Assembly (NCBI GenBank): GCA_036897625.1
Contig: JAYMTA010001028.1
Coordinates: forward strand, 1 to 22,295
From: Pelargonium cotyledonis
Lineage: Eukaryota; Streptophyta; Magnoliopsida; Geraniales; Geraniaceae
Reading direction: 5' to 3'
Length of the DNA stretch: 22,295 bases
The stretch's first letter is position 1. The number at the start of each line of letters is the position of its first letter. Below are positions 1 through 7,907 of this stretch, one piece after another. A program made the translations under genes and the position numbers. Under the pieces are notes generated by a model. It saw nothing but the letters and a program-made list of their open reading frames with translations. It was not told the DNA's origin and searched no databases.

Positions 1-818
1 GAGGAGACGGGAACCTACAATATTAATGACACACCAATTAATTTATTGAAACATAGAGACACTCATAGAATGAAATTCAAGACAAAAGTGTAACATAGAT
101 CGTTATAGGCGTACCTTGTCGACGCCATTGCTTGCAAGTAGAAAATCACAAGTAGGGGATGCCAATAATTGATCCAAGTTGTTAAGTTGCGGGTTGAATT
201 CGTGACGTTGAACCCACAAGGTGTACAGCCTTTCTCGGGTAAAGGGATAAAGTTCTGCTCCGCCATGAACATTGAAAAGAGTGTCGTATTGAGTTGAGGA
301 TGCCACAACAGTGTCGGTTGGATCGATGACGGACCAATATGACATGCAATAGAAGTTCGTACCATGTTTGATTGCATCAAGAACACGGTCGCGGGATGAT
401 TTATCAGAGATTGGGATAGTAGGGAACGAATTGGTGGAAAATAAGTGATTGAAATACGTTTCTACTTGTTCGGGTGTTGGTCCGTATATATCTAAATTCT
501 TCGGGACAGACTTCTTGAACTGCTACAAACACAAACTCAACATCGGCCATCGGCAAAAGCTCATTGTAAGCCTCTATCATATCCAAAGTGTTCCATTGCT
601 CAAAATATGGTTTATTCAGTGGCACTACGAATAAAACAATAGTCTTGCCCTTCAAATCATCAACCCTAACCTGTATATACATGCGCACATACACATATAT
701 AAGAAAAATAGAAATTTTTCTTCAGCAATTCTAATCGAAACATGAAGACGGTTTCATTCCCATTAGGGTTTTTGATTCACTTTTTTTTTCCCCTCCAAAC
801 ACCAATTACTAGTAGTGA

Positions 819-880
819 CACTACAAGTAAAACAACAGTTGTGCCCATCAAATCATCAGCCCTAACCTATATACACAGAC
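819..880 (-). repeat. Duplicated 5' end of nucleoredoxin-like exon 2 inside intron 1
   Basis: On the minus strand, 866 down to 819 reads as a second copy of the start of exon 2: AG acceptor, then VRADDLMGTT followed by a hydrophobic strand. It matches 623-682 with scattered substitutions and includes the acceptor-side intron bases. It lacks the rest of exon 2. This looks like a partial tandem duplication within the gene; use as an alternative exon is possible but not supported, because no donor site or continuation is evident. Confidence 0.65.
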
Positions 881-892
881 ATATATCTATTT

Positions 893-1020
893 TTTGACAC
901 AAAACAAACGACTTTCATTACTGAATAAAAACAGGATTACATTATAAAGACGAGCAAACAAAATAAACTTAATGAAACTAGACTGCAACCGATAGAGAAA
1001 CCAAACAAAGACAAAACTAG
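893..1020 (-). mobile_element. Possible 3' tail of a LINE in intron 1
   Basis: Read on the minus strand, this T-rich stretch ends with a short A tract before 893 and resembles the 3' ends of plant non-LTR retrotransposons (T-rich, with 'gtttgctcgtctttataatg' style words). It has no counterpart in intron 1 of the plus-strand copy. There is no coding remnant and I find no clear target-site duplication, so the call is tentative. Confidence 0.25.
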
Positions 1021-1173
1021 ATCTAATTGTGTGAAAACCCACATAGACATATATATAAGAATAATTATAGAGTGATCATGAGTAACAAATGAAAATATAT
1101 ACCTTGTGGCCATTGTTTTTGATAAGAAAGTCTCTTTGTGTTGAGAAAAAGAGTCCATAGATATCAATGGTGT

Positions 1174-1781
1174 CACTACAAAACACTTCAGTTGTTGCGT
1201 TAGAAATTGTGACAAAAAATTTTTTGTCACAAAATGGTCGCAAATTTGCGACAATTTGTGACTTGTTTGTGACAAAATATTTGTGACGAACTTGTGACAA
1301 ACTTGCTACCAGTAATTTTGTCACATGTCGCAGGCGTCGCTAATTTGTCACAATTTTGTCGCAAAATATGAATTTTAATGTTTAATTATTATGTTGCAAA
1401 CTTGTGGCAAACTTGTCGCACACTGTGACAAATTTGCTGCTAAATTGTGACAAATATTTTGCTACAAGGTAGCGACTAAGTTGCTACGAATACAATTTAT
1501 GTTTCATCACAAACTTGTCGCAATATTATCACAAATATTGGCATGTAATCTTCAAATATTATGTCGCAAACTGGTCACAAACTTGTCGCACATTGTGACA
1601 ATTTTGCTACTAAATTGTGACAAATATTTTGCGACAAGGTAGCGACTAAGTTGCTATGAATACAATTTGTTTCATCACAAACTTGTCGCAATATTGTCAC
1701 AAATATTGGCATGTAATGTTCAAATATTATGTCGCAAACTTGTCACAAAACTGTCTCACATCGTGACACGAATGGAGTCCT
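1174..1781. mobile_element. CACTA-like transposon terminus with subterminal repeats
   Basis: The stretch begins with CACTACAAAA, the canonical terminus of plant CACTA (En/Spm) elements, placed exactly where homology to nucleoredoxin exon 1 stops. The adjoining TGT (ACA on the gene strand) could be the 3-bp target duplication. It is followed by about 600 bp dense in GTCGCAAA, TTGTCGCA and TGTGACAA words in both orientations, as in CACTA subterminal regions. No transposase and no opposite terminus (TTTTGTAGTG) are present, so only one end is visible. The right boundary abuts a nucleoredoxin fragment. Confidence 0.55.
1388..1775. repeat. Tandem repeat, unit about 170 bp, about 2.3 copies
   Basis: The phrase around ATGT(T/C)GCAAAC recurs at 1391, 1561 and 1729, giving periods of 170 and 168 bp. 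Inside each full unit the order is the same: TTGTCGCAC, TGTGACAA, CAAGGTAGCGACTAAGTTGCTA, TTTCATCACAAACTTGTCGCAATATT, then ATTGGCATGTAAT. The third copy is cut at about 1775. The units are highly similar, so the duplication looks recent relative to the decay of the neighbouring gene fragments. Confidence 0.8.
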
Positions 1782-2187
1782 TTTTGAATTTTCGGTATTA
1801 AAATCCTTGAAAATTATGGGATCGAGGGCAAGGCTACCCTTTTACCCGACAATCTCTTTACAAAATAGAGTACAAAATACAGAAAGAAACGGTGAAAGTT
1901 AAATTACTTTTTCCTCCCGGGGAATGTCACTTGATCCGGACTGCAGGTGATGGATGCGACCTAGTTGATGGATCGCAACTCTCGGGAAAGACGGTCCTGG
2001 TTTTGTTTGCTTCGCATAGTGAATGCTAGTCCGGTAAATATGTATCCATGTTAAAAACCCGGTACTATGATCAGCAACACAATGCTAAAGACGAAGAAGA
2101 AAGTAAGTTTGAGGTAGTGTACGTCTCATTTGACTACGAAGAAACTTCGTTTTACGAGTGCTTCGAAGACATGCCATGAATTGATTA
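1782..2187 (+). pseudogene. Nucleoredoxin-like pseudogene, copy A, left part (end of domain 2 and start of domain 3)
   Basis: The sequence aligns with 9640-10058 of the longer copy. It reads through the end of the second thioredoxin-like domain, then KVKLLFPPGECHLIR, a strand ending LVLFASHSEC, and KFEVVYVS, the pattern of a nucleoredoxin-type domain. In-frame stops occur at 2027-2029 (TAG) and at 2177-2179, where the Trp of the conserved MPW motif has become TGA. Homology ends at about 2178-2187 beside the copia LTR. Its 3' part reappears at 5464-5790. Confidence 0.75.
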
Positions 2188-2193
2188 ATAATT

Positions 2194-2350
2194 TGGTATG
2201 TATATTTCACATATATGATTTACAAGGCAACTGACTATATATACAGCAACAAGCTATTCTAGTAAAGGAAGCAAATCAACAAAATAAGGAAATAAACCAT
2301 CAATAATGAATACAGAATAAGTCAATGATGTGGGTTCCATGATTAGCTCA
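2194..2350 (-). repeat. 3' LTR of Ty1-copia element
   Basis: On the element strand this 157-bp block begins TGAGCTAATC directly after the purine-rich tract GCGGGGGAGTAT (2351-2362) and ends CATACCA, so it has the TG...CA boundaries of an LTR. The polypurine tract follows the end of the RNase H frame by only a few bases, the normal copia layout. No second LTR is present, so identity between LTRs and an insertion age cannot be judged. Confidence 0.7.
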
Positions 2351-3838
2351 ATACTCCCCCGCAAGCGAAAGGCGGGGCACGACTTGGAGCTTGGATCGAA
2401 GTGAATTAGTGAACCGAGGTGTGGGCAATGCTTTCGTAAGAACATCCGCAAGTTGATCTTGAGTAGATATAAATTGAACTTGCAGATCACGACGAGCATG
2501 GAAATCAATTTCCACATGCTTGGTGCGAGCATGGAAGACCGGATTTGCGGAGAGGTAAGTTGCACCAAGGTTGTCACACCATAGAGTTGGAGCTGACCGG
2601 AGAAGGACACCAAGTTCGTGAAGCAAAGACTGAAGCCATGTCAGTTCAGCAGCAGTGTCAGCTAGAGCTTTATACTCAGATTCAGTTGTTGATGAGCGAG
2701 ACACGGTGCGTTGTTTCCGAGAGACCCAAGAGATCAAATTCGTGCCAAGAAAAATAGCAAAATCTCCCGTAGACTTTCGATCATCGGGACACCCAGCCCA
2801 ATCCGAGTCACAAAAGGCCGAGAGAGAGATTTGAGATTCTCGACGAACAAGAAGACCATGAGATGAGGTTCCCCGAAGATAACGAAGGATACGTTTGACA
2901 GCAACCCAATGATCATTCGTTGGTTGATGCATAAACTGACATACTTTGTTGACGGCAAAGGCCAAATCCGGGCGGGTAAGAGTAACATATTGAAGAGCTC
3001 CAACAACTTGACGATACTTGGTGGGATCTGAGAAAAGTGAGCCGGATTGCTTTGACAACACCATAGAGGTGGATAATGGTGTGGAGACTGGTTTGGAATC
3101 CGATAGGCCCGTGCGACGGAGAAGATCAAGAATATACTTCTGTCGAGAGAGAACGAGACCGGCTGGATGCGAAACAACTTCAATCCCAAGAAAAAAGTGT
3201 AGAGGTCCAAGATCTTTGAGAGAAAAATCTGAGGAACGAGATGCAATAACTCGAGAAATATGAGTGTCATTATTCCCAGTAACAATAATGTCATCAACAT
3301 AAACCAAAACAAATAATTGGACCGAATCTTTAACGTAGATAAAAAGTGATGGATCGGTCTTAGAGCCCGTAAATCCATTGGCGAGAAGAGCTTGAGAAAG
3401 TCGGTTAAACCATGCACGCGGAGCTTGTTTCAAACCATATATAGAACGACGTAGAAGACGTACATGATCTGGGCAACTAGAATCAACAAAACCAGGTGGT
3501 TGAGGCATGTAAACTGTCTCAGAGAGTGATCCATGAAGAAACGCATTTTGTACATCCAATTGATGGAGAGACCATCCTTGAGAAACGGCAAGAGAGATAA
3601 TAGTTCGAATGGTTGTCGGTTTAACCACTGGGCTAAACGTCTCATCAAAATCAAGGCCCGGTTGTTGATGAAACCCCTTAGCAACTAGGCGGGCTTTATA
3701 GCGTTCAATAGTGCCATCCGCGCGACGTTTGATTTTATAGACCCACCTGCAACCAACAACATTCATAGAATCCGTAAACGGGACTAGAGTCCAAGTGCCA
3801 TTCCGAAGAAGGGCCTCGTACTCCGTAGCCATAGCCAT
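2348..3838 (-). CDS. Ty1-copia reverse transcriptase and RNase H (open 496-codon part of broken pol)
   Basis: This is the RNA-dependent DNA polymerase and RNase H part of a copia polyprotein. Visible motifs are RYKARLVAKG (residues 46-55), DVQNAFLHG with catalytic Asp 95, SIYGLKQAPRAW (132-143), the YVDD box at 180-183, RYLRGT (319-324), and the RNase H acidic residues in CDSDWAG (about 344), TTESEYKAL (about 387) and LWCDN (about 422), followed by TKHVEIDFH. The C-terminus SKLQVVPR...AGEY is typical for the end of pol just before the polypurine tract. The frame is intact for 496 codons, but it is out of frame with the integrase upstream. The Met at 3838 is internal to the polyprotein, not a true start. 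Confidence 0.92.
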   Translation of the reverse strand: MAMATEYEALLRNGTWTLVPFTDSMNVVGCRWVYKIKRRADGTIERYKARLVAKGFHQQPGLDFDETFSPVVKPTTIRTIISLAVSQGWSLHQLDVQNAFLHGSLSETVYMPQPPGFVDSSCPDHVRLLRRSIYGLKQAPRAWFNRLSQALLANGFTGSKTDPSLFIYVKDSVQLFVLVYVDDIIVTGNNDTHISRVIASRSSDFSLKDLGPLHFFLGIEVVSHPAGLVLSRQKYILDLLRRTGLSDSKPVSTPLSTSMVLSKQSGSLFSDPTKYRQVVGALQYVTLTRPDLAFAVNKVCQFMHQPTNDHWVAVKRILRYLRGTSSHGLLVRRESQISLSAFCDSDWAGCPDDRKSTGDFAIFLGTNLISWVSRKQRTVSRSSTTESEYKALADTAAELTWLQSLLHELGVLLRSAPTLWCDNLGATYLSANPVFHARTKHVEIDFHARRDLQVQFISTQDQLADVLTKALPTPRFTNSLRSKLQVVPRLSLAGEY

Positions 3839-3853
3839 CCGTAAACGGGACTA
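3771..3853. repeat. Pair of 16-bp direct repeats at a collapsed integrase-RT junction
   Basis: TCCGTAAACGGGACTA occurs at 3771-3786 and again at 3838-3853, 67 bp apart. On the element strand both encode LVPFTD. The downstream copy is the normal position in the RT N-terminus (GTWTLVPFTD). The upstream copy directly follows the integrase tail (FDETIFPF...PPLVPFTD). The linker that usually separates integrase from RT in copia elements is absent here and the frame changes, suggesting a deletion or template switch at the repeat. Confidence 0.7.
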
Positions 3854-4997
3854 AAGGTGGGGATGGTTGTGTGGGTGAGGGGAGCCGAAAAGGAAAGATT
3901 GTCTCATCGAAGCGTACATGTCTCGCAATATACATTCGATTCGTGTCAAGATCAAGACACCGATAACCATGGTGAGTAGGAATGTATCAAAGAAAAGTGC
4001 ACGGAGTTGAGCGAAAGTCCATTTTATGCCTATTATAAGGTCGCAGATAAGGAAAACAGAGACACCCAAAAACTTTAAAAAAATTATAGTTAGGAGAAGT
4101 CCCAAAAAGACACTCAAAAGGAGTCTTGTGATTTAAAATACGAGAAGGCATTCGATTAATTAAATATACAGCAGTGTCAAAAGCAAAATGCCAAAAATTT
4201 TGAGGTACTCCCGAATGAGCCAAGAGGGAAAGACCAGTTTCAACAATGCGACGGTGTCGAAGTTCAACAGTACCATTTTGTTCATGGGTGTGGGGACAAG
4301 GCACCCAATGAATAATTCCCAAGTTTGAAAAAAATGTGGACAATTTTCTAAATTCAGCACCCCAATCAGCTTGGAGAGACTTAAGTTTGGTACCGAATTG
4401 ACGTTCAACCATGGCAACAAATTTGATAAAAACTGTATAGACATCAGATTTAAGAGTAATGGGATAAAACCAGATAAATTTCGAAAAATAATCCACAAAT
4501 ATAATAAAATAACGATGACCATCAAGAGATAAAGTAGGAGCAGGGCCCCAAACATCACTAAAAACTAAATACAAAACATTCTTACTGTTAAAAGATGACA
4601 AAGCAAGAGATAATTTAGAACTTTTTCCAAGTTGACAGTCATGACAAAAAGAAGTAAAATTCCAAGAAGAGCGCGGCAGTGCATTATTCTGAACAACTGT
4701 CCTAAGCACCTGACTATGCGGGTGACCCAGACGACGATGCCAAACCGTTGGTGAGACACGTTGAGTCGAGAGAGCAATCGGACTTATTGGGCGAGAAGAT
4801 GGAAAACGAAGAGTATAGAGGCCATTCTCACTAGGACCGGTAAGGAGAGGTTGGTTGGTGAGTCGATCCTTCACAAGAAAATAATCCGGGTGAAATTCAA
4901 AGAAAACATTATTATCTTTAGTGAATTTGTGAACAGAAAGAAGAGCTTTAGACATGGTTGGGACATGTAAGATATGAGACAAATGAAAATGTTTCAA
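3839..4997 (-). pseudogene. Ty1-copia GAG-pre-integrase and integrase, with internal stop
   Basis: The GAG-pre-integrase zinc motif is visible as WHRRLGHPH (residues 86-94 of the open segment) with CHDC at 118-121. The integrase core follows, with catalytic residues Asp 148 (FSDVWGP), Asp 211 (LQADWGAEF) and Glu 245 (EQNGTVELRH), with 33 residues between the second and third. The frame is open from 4997 to 3990 and stops at TGA 3987-3989, where a Gly codon is expected (FLGY in the family). Beyond that stop the same frame continues YIPTHHGYRCLDLDTNRMY and FDETIFPF to about 3850. The integrase would insert cDNA into the host genome; this copy cannot make it fused to RT. Confidence 0.88.
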
Positions 4998-5029
4998 TGG
5001 TGTGTGTAAATCAGTGTGCCCAATATGAG

Positions 5030-5463
5030 AAATAGGAAGTCATTTACCATTGCCAATATGTACTGTGTCAGTACATGGGTAGGCCTCCGAGTGATCAAGG
5101 CCAGCAACGTCGGGAGTCACATGGTGAGTAGCACCCGTATCCGGAAACCAAAGCGTAGAGGTTGATGCGCGGGAAGATTCTGGGCGCGCGGTTTTGAGCC
5201 AAGTGAGCAGTAGGCTGAGGCGAGCTAGTCGCAGAGAAGTGAGCCATCGGAGCTAGGGTTCGTGGAGGAGAGAAGACCAGTGGTTGTGGTGTGTGCCCGC
5301 ACCATATGTTCCTTAGTGAGAAATAGAGATTGCAGCTCCTCAAATTGCACCGGTTGGACACGAGCTTGAAGAGTACGTTCTAGCAATGTCATTGAACTCA
5401 GATCGGAGACCCATGAAGACATACATGCATATTAAATTCATTGGCAGAGAGTTCACGACCACA
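5030..5463 (-). pseudogene. Ty1-copia gag remnant and protease, frameshifted
   Basis: Fragments of the gag UBN2-type region can be read in successive frames on the minus strand: GRELSANEFNMHV near 5463-5425, then GLRSEFNDIART, then LQARVQPVQFEELQSLFLT with KEHM, so at least two frameshifts separate them. Further on, WFPDTGATHHVTP (about 5115-5150) is the retroviral-type aspartic protease motif with its catalytic Asp, followed by VHIGNG, and then TGA at 5040-5042 where GGA (Gly) is usual. No zinc knuckle is recognisable and gag upstream of GRELS is absent, so the piece is clearly truncated and dead. Confidence 0.75.
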
Positions 5464-5790
5464 TGCGATATATCTGCGAGTTGGATATGTATTATAATAG
5501 AGATCGATAAGGCGGGATTGTTGTTGGATGATTGTCCGGCATTTGATAGTGCCGTTTTTTCTTTCGTGTATCGCCATTTGAATTCAGATATTCATGAGAT
5601 TACTGTCAAGTCTGTTCGTAATCGAGTTTGTAATTCTACATTGATCTTAATGAAATTGATACTCCTCCCAAATAACAAATGTCAGTTCCTTTTGTAAATA
5701 AAAATGTTAGTTAATTTGATAGCATTTTTATAGTCCAATCTTTCTTATCTATCGTATAAAACAAATTTAGTATAATAACTTAATTTGTAA
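5464..5790 (+). pseudogene. Nucleoredoxin-like pseudogene, copy A, right part (C-terminus and 3' flank)
   Basis: From GCGATATATCTGCGAGTTGG onward this aligns with 7027-7310 of copy B, first through the C-terminal coding words ICELD(M/T)YYNRD and then through 3' flanking sequence, including shared words such as TTTTTATAGTCCAATCTTT. It therefore appears to be the 3' continuation of 1782-2187, separated from it by the copia element. About 216 bp present in copy B (6811-7026) are missing between the two halves. It also contains about 60 bp not in copy B around 5505-5570. No intact reading frame remains. Confidence 0.65.
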
Positions 5791-6447
5791 GTTGGTCGGC
5801 AATATGACGTATGCAATGGCAGTCTGTTGATCAAAACCAAACCCTAATAAAGCTCAGTTCAATCAGGAACATATATACAAATTAAAGGAAAATTAACTTA
5901 CCTATTTATTTCACAAATCAAATCAGTGAAGCCCTCAAATCATCGTATTTGACCATGATATGATAATCTATAAGAGACGGCAGCGGCTAGATCGATGTCA
6001 TGGTGATGGCAATGTGACCGGCGGCTCGAAGGACGCGGCGTCAATGGTGGCTAAAAGGAGGAATGGTGGGACAGAGGCGGCGTCAATAGTGGCTCATAGT
6101 AGAAGATGAGGATGGCCTCTCTTGCATTTGGTGGTTGAAGAGTGAATCAGGAGTATCACTATTTTTATTGCATAAAGTGAATAAAAGAGAAGACCAAAAT
6201 TAGGGCTAGAATTAATTAGGTTGCGGTCAACAACCGTGGATTCAGGGCCAAGTTTAACACCAGTCCATAACCGTAGATAAAACAGCAGCAAAGCATAATC
6301 TAATTGCAGTTCAAAACCGTGGTTATAAGCAGCTGTTACAAGTCCAATATATTGTTATGATATCAAAATTCTAAGCAACCACGGTCCACTCAAGTCAACT
6401 CACGTTTAGGTTCGACTTACTTGGCAGTCTCTGGCCCTAACTATACT
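5791..6447. other. Intergenic stretch with repeated AACCGTGG words, no gene
   Basis: No convincing coding frame is present. A short direct repeat, GGCGTCAAT(G/A)GTGGCT, occurs near 6032 and 6073 in a locally GC-rich block. Between 6220 and 6390 the words AACCGTGG (6232 and 6315), AACCGTAG (about 6268) and the reverse CCACGGT (6379) recur, interspersed with TTGCGGTCAACAACC. Such mixed-orientation short words resemble subterminal regions of DNA transposons, but no terminus was found. Confidence 0.35.
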
Positions 6448-7310
6448 GAATTGGGGTTTTTTACCTTTTACCCGACAATCTCTTTTTGAAAGGGAGCATA
6501 GAATACAAAAAGAATCGGTGAAACTTAAATTACTTTTTCCTCCCGGAGAATTTCAGTTGATCCGGCCTGTAGGTGATGGCTGCGGTCTAGTTGATGGATC
6601 GCTACTCTCGGTAAAGAGGGTCCTAGTTTTGTTTGCTACGCATGCTGATTATCGCGAATCCGGTAAATATGTATCCGTGTTAAAAACTAGGTACTATGCT
6701 CAGCTGCAAAATGTTTATAAAGACGGAGAAGAAAGTGAGTTTGAGGTAGTGTTCGTCTCGTTTGACTACTATGAAACTTCGTTTTACGGGTGCATCGAAG
6801 ACATGCCATGGTTGGTGTATCCTTAGTCGAAGGAATTTTCAAATGAGTGGTTGCAAAAGATTTTTAAGAGCTCTTTGGGTGTTGGACTTGCGGTTTTTGA
6901 TGCAGATGGTGAGCTTATGGCCTAGAAAGCATCTTTAAATTGTAGTTGGGAATTAGAAACGGAGTATCACAAGTTGCCATTCCCATTTGTTCCAATGGAT
7001 TTTGAACTCGAGCTTCGTTCTGATGTGCGACATATCTGCGAGTTGGATACGTATTATAATAGAGATGGAATATGCTGGTTTTGATAATGTCGTTTTCTCT
7101 CTTATTCTGAAAATTCATGAAATTATTAAGATAATTTGATTTTATGTCGGGTATGTTCGTAATCGAATTTGTAATTCTCTATTGAACTTAATGTAATTGA
7201 TACTTCCTTCGAAAATAAAAACAAATGTTAGTTTGAGAGCGTTTTTATAGTCCAATCTTTATATCTAACATATAAAAGCAAATTTAGTATAATTATTTTG
7301 TGAGTTTTTT
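6448..7310 (+). pseudogene. Nucleoredoxin-like pseudogene, copy B (domain 3 and 3' flank)
   Basis: This is a tandem partial copy of the third thioredoxin-like domain. The open part at 6518-6823 reads KLKLLFPPGEFQLIR, VLVLFATHADY, EFEVVFVSFDYY and DMPWLVYP, matching nucleoredoxin domain order, with no CxxC. Stops occur at 6824-6826 (TAG) and 6923-6925 (TAG), but the alignment continues through VGLAVFDADGEL and FPFVPMDFE to a C-terminus ICELDTYYNRD near 7030-7065. That C-terminus is shared with copy A but not with the longer copy. The 5' part (domains 1 and 2) is absent; homology begins abruptly at about 6448 with TTTTACCCGACAATCTC, which copy A shares at about 1851. Confidence 0.75.
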
Positions 7311-7848
7311 GTGATTGTACATATGAACATCAACTAATTATCGACTATTAGTTGTTATATAAGTTGTTTCAAGACCAAGTATAAGTGAATGATAACTCAA
7401 AACTACGTAGTTTTGAATTCAGTCGTGAAACCCTAAATTCATGTTTCTCTAATCACTTAATTATGGCCATAATTCAGCCGTCATACTTCATATTATTTCC
7501 TTAAAATTTTGAGGTACCTAAAATACTATATAATGCTAATAAGTTTAGTCATTTTTATCTTCAGCCGTCAACTGGTGTAGGTTTTGGTAGCTCAATCTCT
7601 ATATATAAATTACCTTTGCAGTTTATAACTGCAGTTATATGGGCTTTAAAACCGCAATCAAAACATGCTTAGACAACGGTTCAAATAAACGCAGGTATTG
7701 GTTCCAAACCAACAAACAAAAATACGATTAGGAGGCTGACATGGGTACTAAATAGATATAACTCAGCATCAGCCAGAAAAAAAAAAAAAAAAACTATAGT
7801 AAGCCCATTAGGATTAGGTCTCCTAATTGGTTCAAATATGGATTATTG
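7311..7848. other. Intergenic stretch with intron-like relic, no gene
   Basis: No coding sequence is seen. At 7318-7350 the sequence resembles two separated pieces of intron 1 of the neighbouring nucleoredoxin-like copy: an ATATGAACATCAA word (8188 region) and a 17-bp exact match, CTAATTATCGACTATTA (7334-7350 and 8575-8591). This may be a remnant of a deleted intron. An A tract of about 18 bases lies near 7778-7796. Confidence 0.4.
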
Positions 7849-7856
7849 TATATATT
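7849..7856 (+). promoter_or_regulatory. TATA-box candidate of the nucleoredoxin-like copy
   Basis: TATATATT lies 52 bp upstream of the exon 1 ATG at 7908, a plausible spacing if transcription begins near 7880. The gene is disrupted, so any transcript would probably be noncoding. Confidence 0.35.
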
Positions 7857-7907
7857 ATGTGAAATTGAGTGCATTATATTCCATTAGAGAGAAAACAAAG
7901 ATACAAG

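Larger units (their letters stand above)
1..1173 (-). pseudogene. Nucleoredoxin-like pseudogene, inverted copy (5' part, runs off left edge)
   Basis: Three exons are visible on the minus strand: exon 1 remnant 1103-1173, exon 2 115-670 and the first bases of exon 3 at 1-14, with GT donors and AG acceptors at the same places as in the plus copy at 7908-10294. Exon 1 encodes the nucleoredoxin-type phrase ending DFLIKNNGHK. Exon 2 opens VRVDDLKGKT and contains VEFVFVAVQE, the central strand of a thioredoxin-like domain. The position of the catalytic WCxxC is occupied by a segment with no cysteine (VVPLNKPYFEQW). Relative to the plus copy there is one extra base near 480-495, which shifts the frame between the first and second halves of exon 2. 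Exon 1 is cut at 1173 by a CACTA-like end, so the start codon is gone. Nucleoredoxins are thioredoxin-fold oxidoreductases; this copy looks dead both as a gene and as a redox enzyme. Confidence 0.8.
2194..5463 (-). mobile_element. 5'-truncated Ty1-copia retrotransposon
   Basis: Domains run in copia order on the minus strand: gag remnant (5463-about 5250), protease motif DTGATHH (about 5123-5141), GAG-pre-integrase and integrase (4997-3987), reverse transcriptase and RNase H (3838-2348), polypurine tract, LTR. The 5' LTR, primer binding site and most of gag are missing. The element ends abruptly at about 5463, where nucleoredoxin-like sequence resumes. It carries gag frameshifts, TGA stops at 5040-5042 and 3987-3989, and a shortened integrase-RT linker with a frame change. 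It sits inside nucleoredoxin copy A. Confidence 0.9.

Noticed and set aside
404-694. Assignment of the thioredoxin-like copies to sieve element occlusion (SEO) proteins
   Set aside because: SEO proteins also have a thioredoxin fold without CxxC, but the exon 1 phrase DFLVKNNGHK and the repeated MPWLVY motif fit nucleoredoxin much better.
2545-2757. Plus-strand open frames across the retrotransposon (also 3018-3263 and 4761-4970)
   Set aside because: They lie antisense to well-supported reverse transcriptase and integrase coding sequence and show no motifs.
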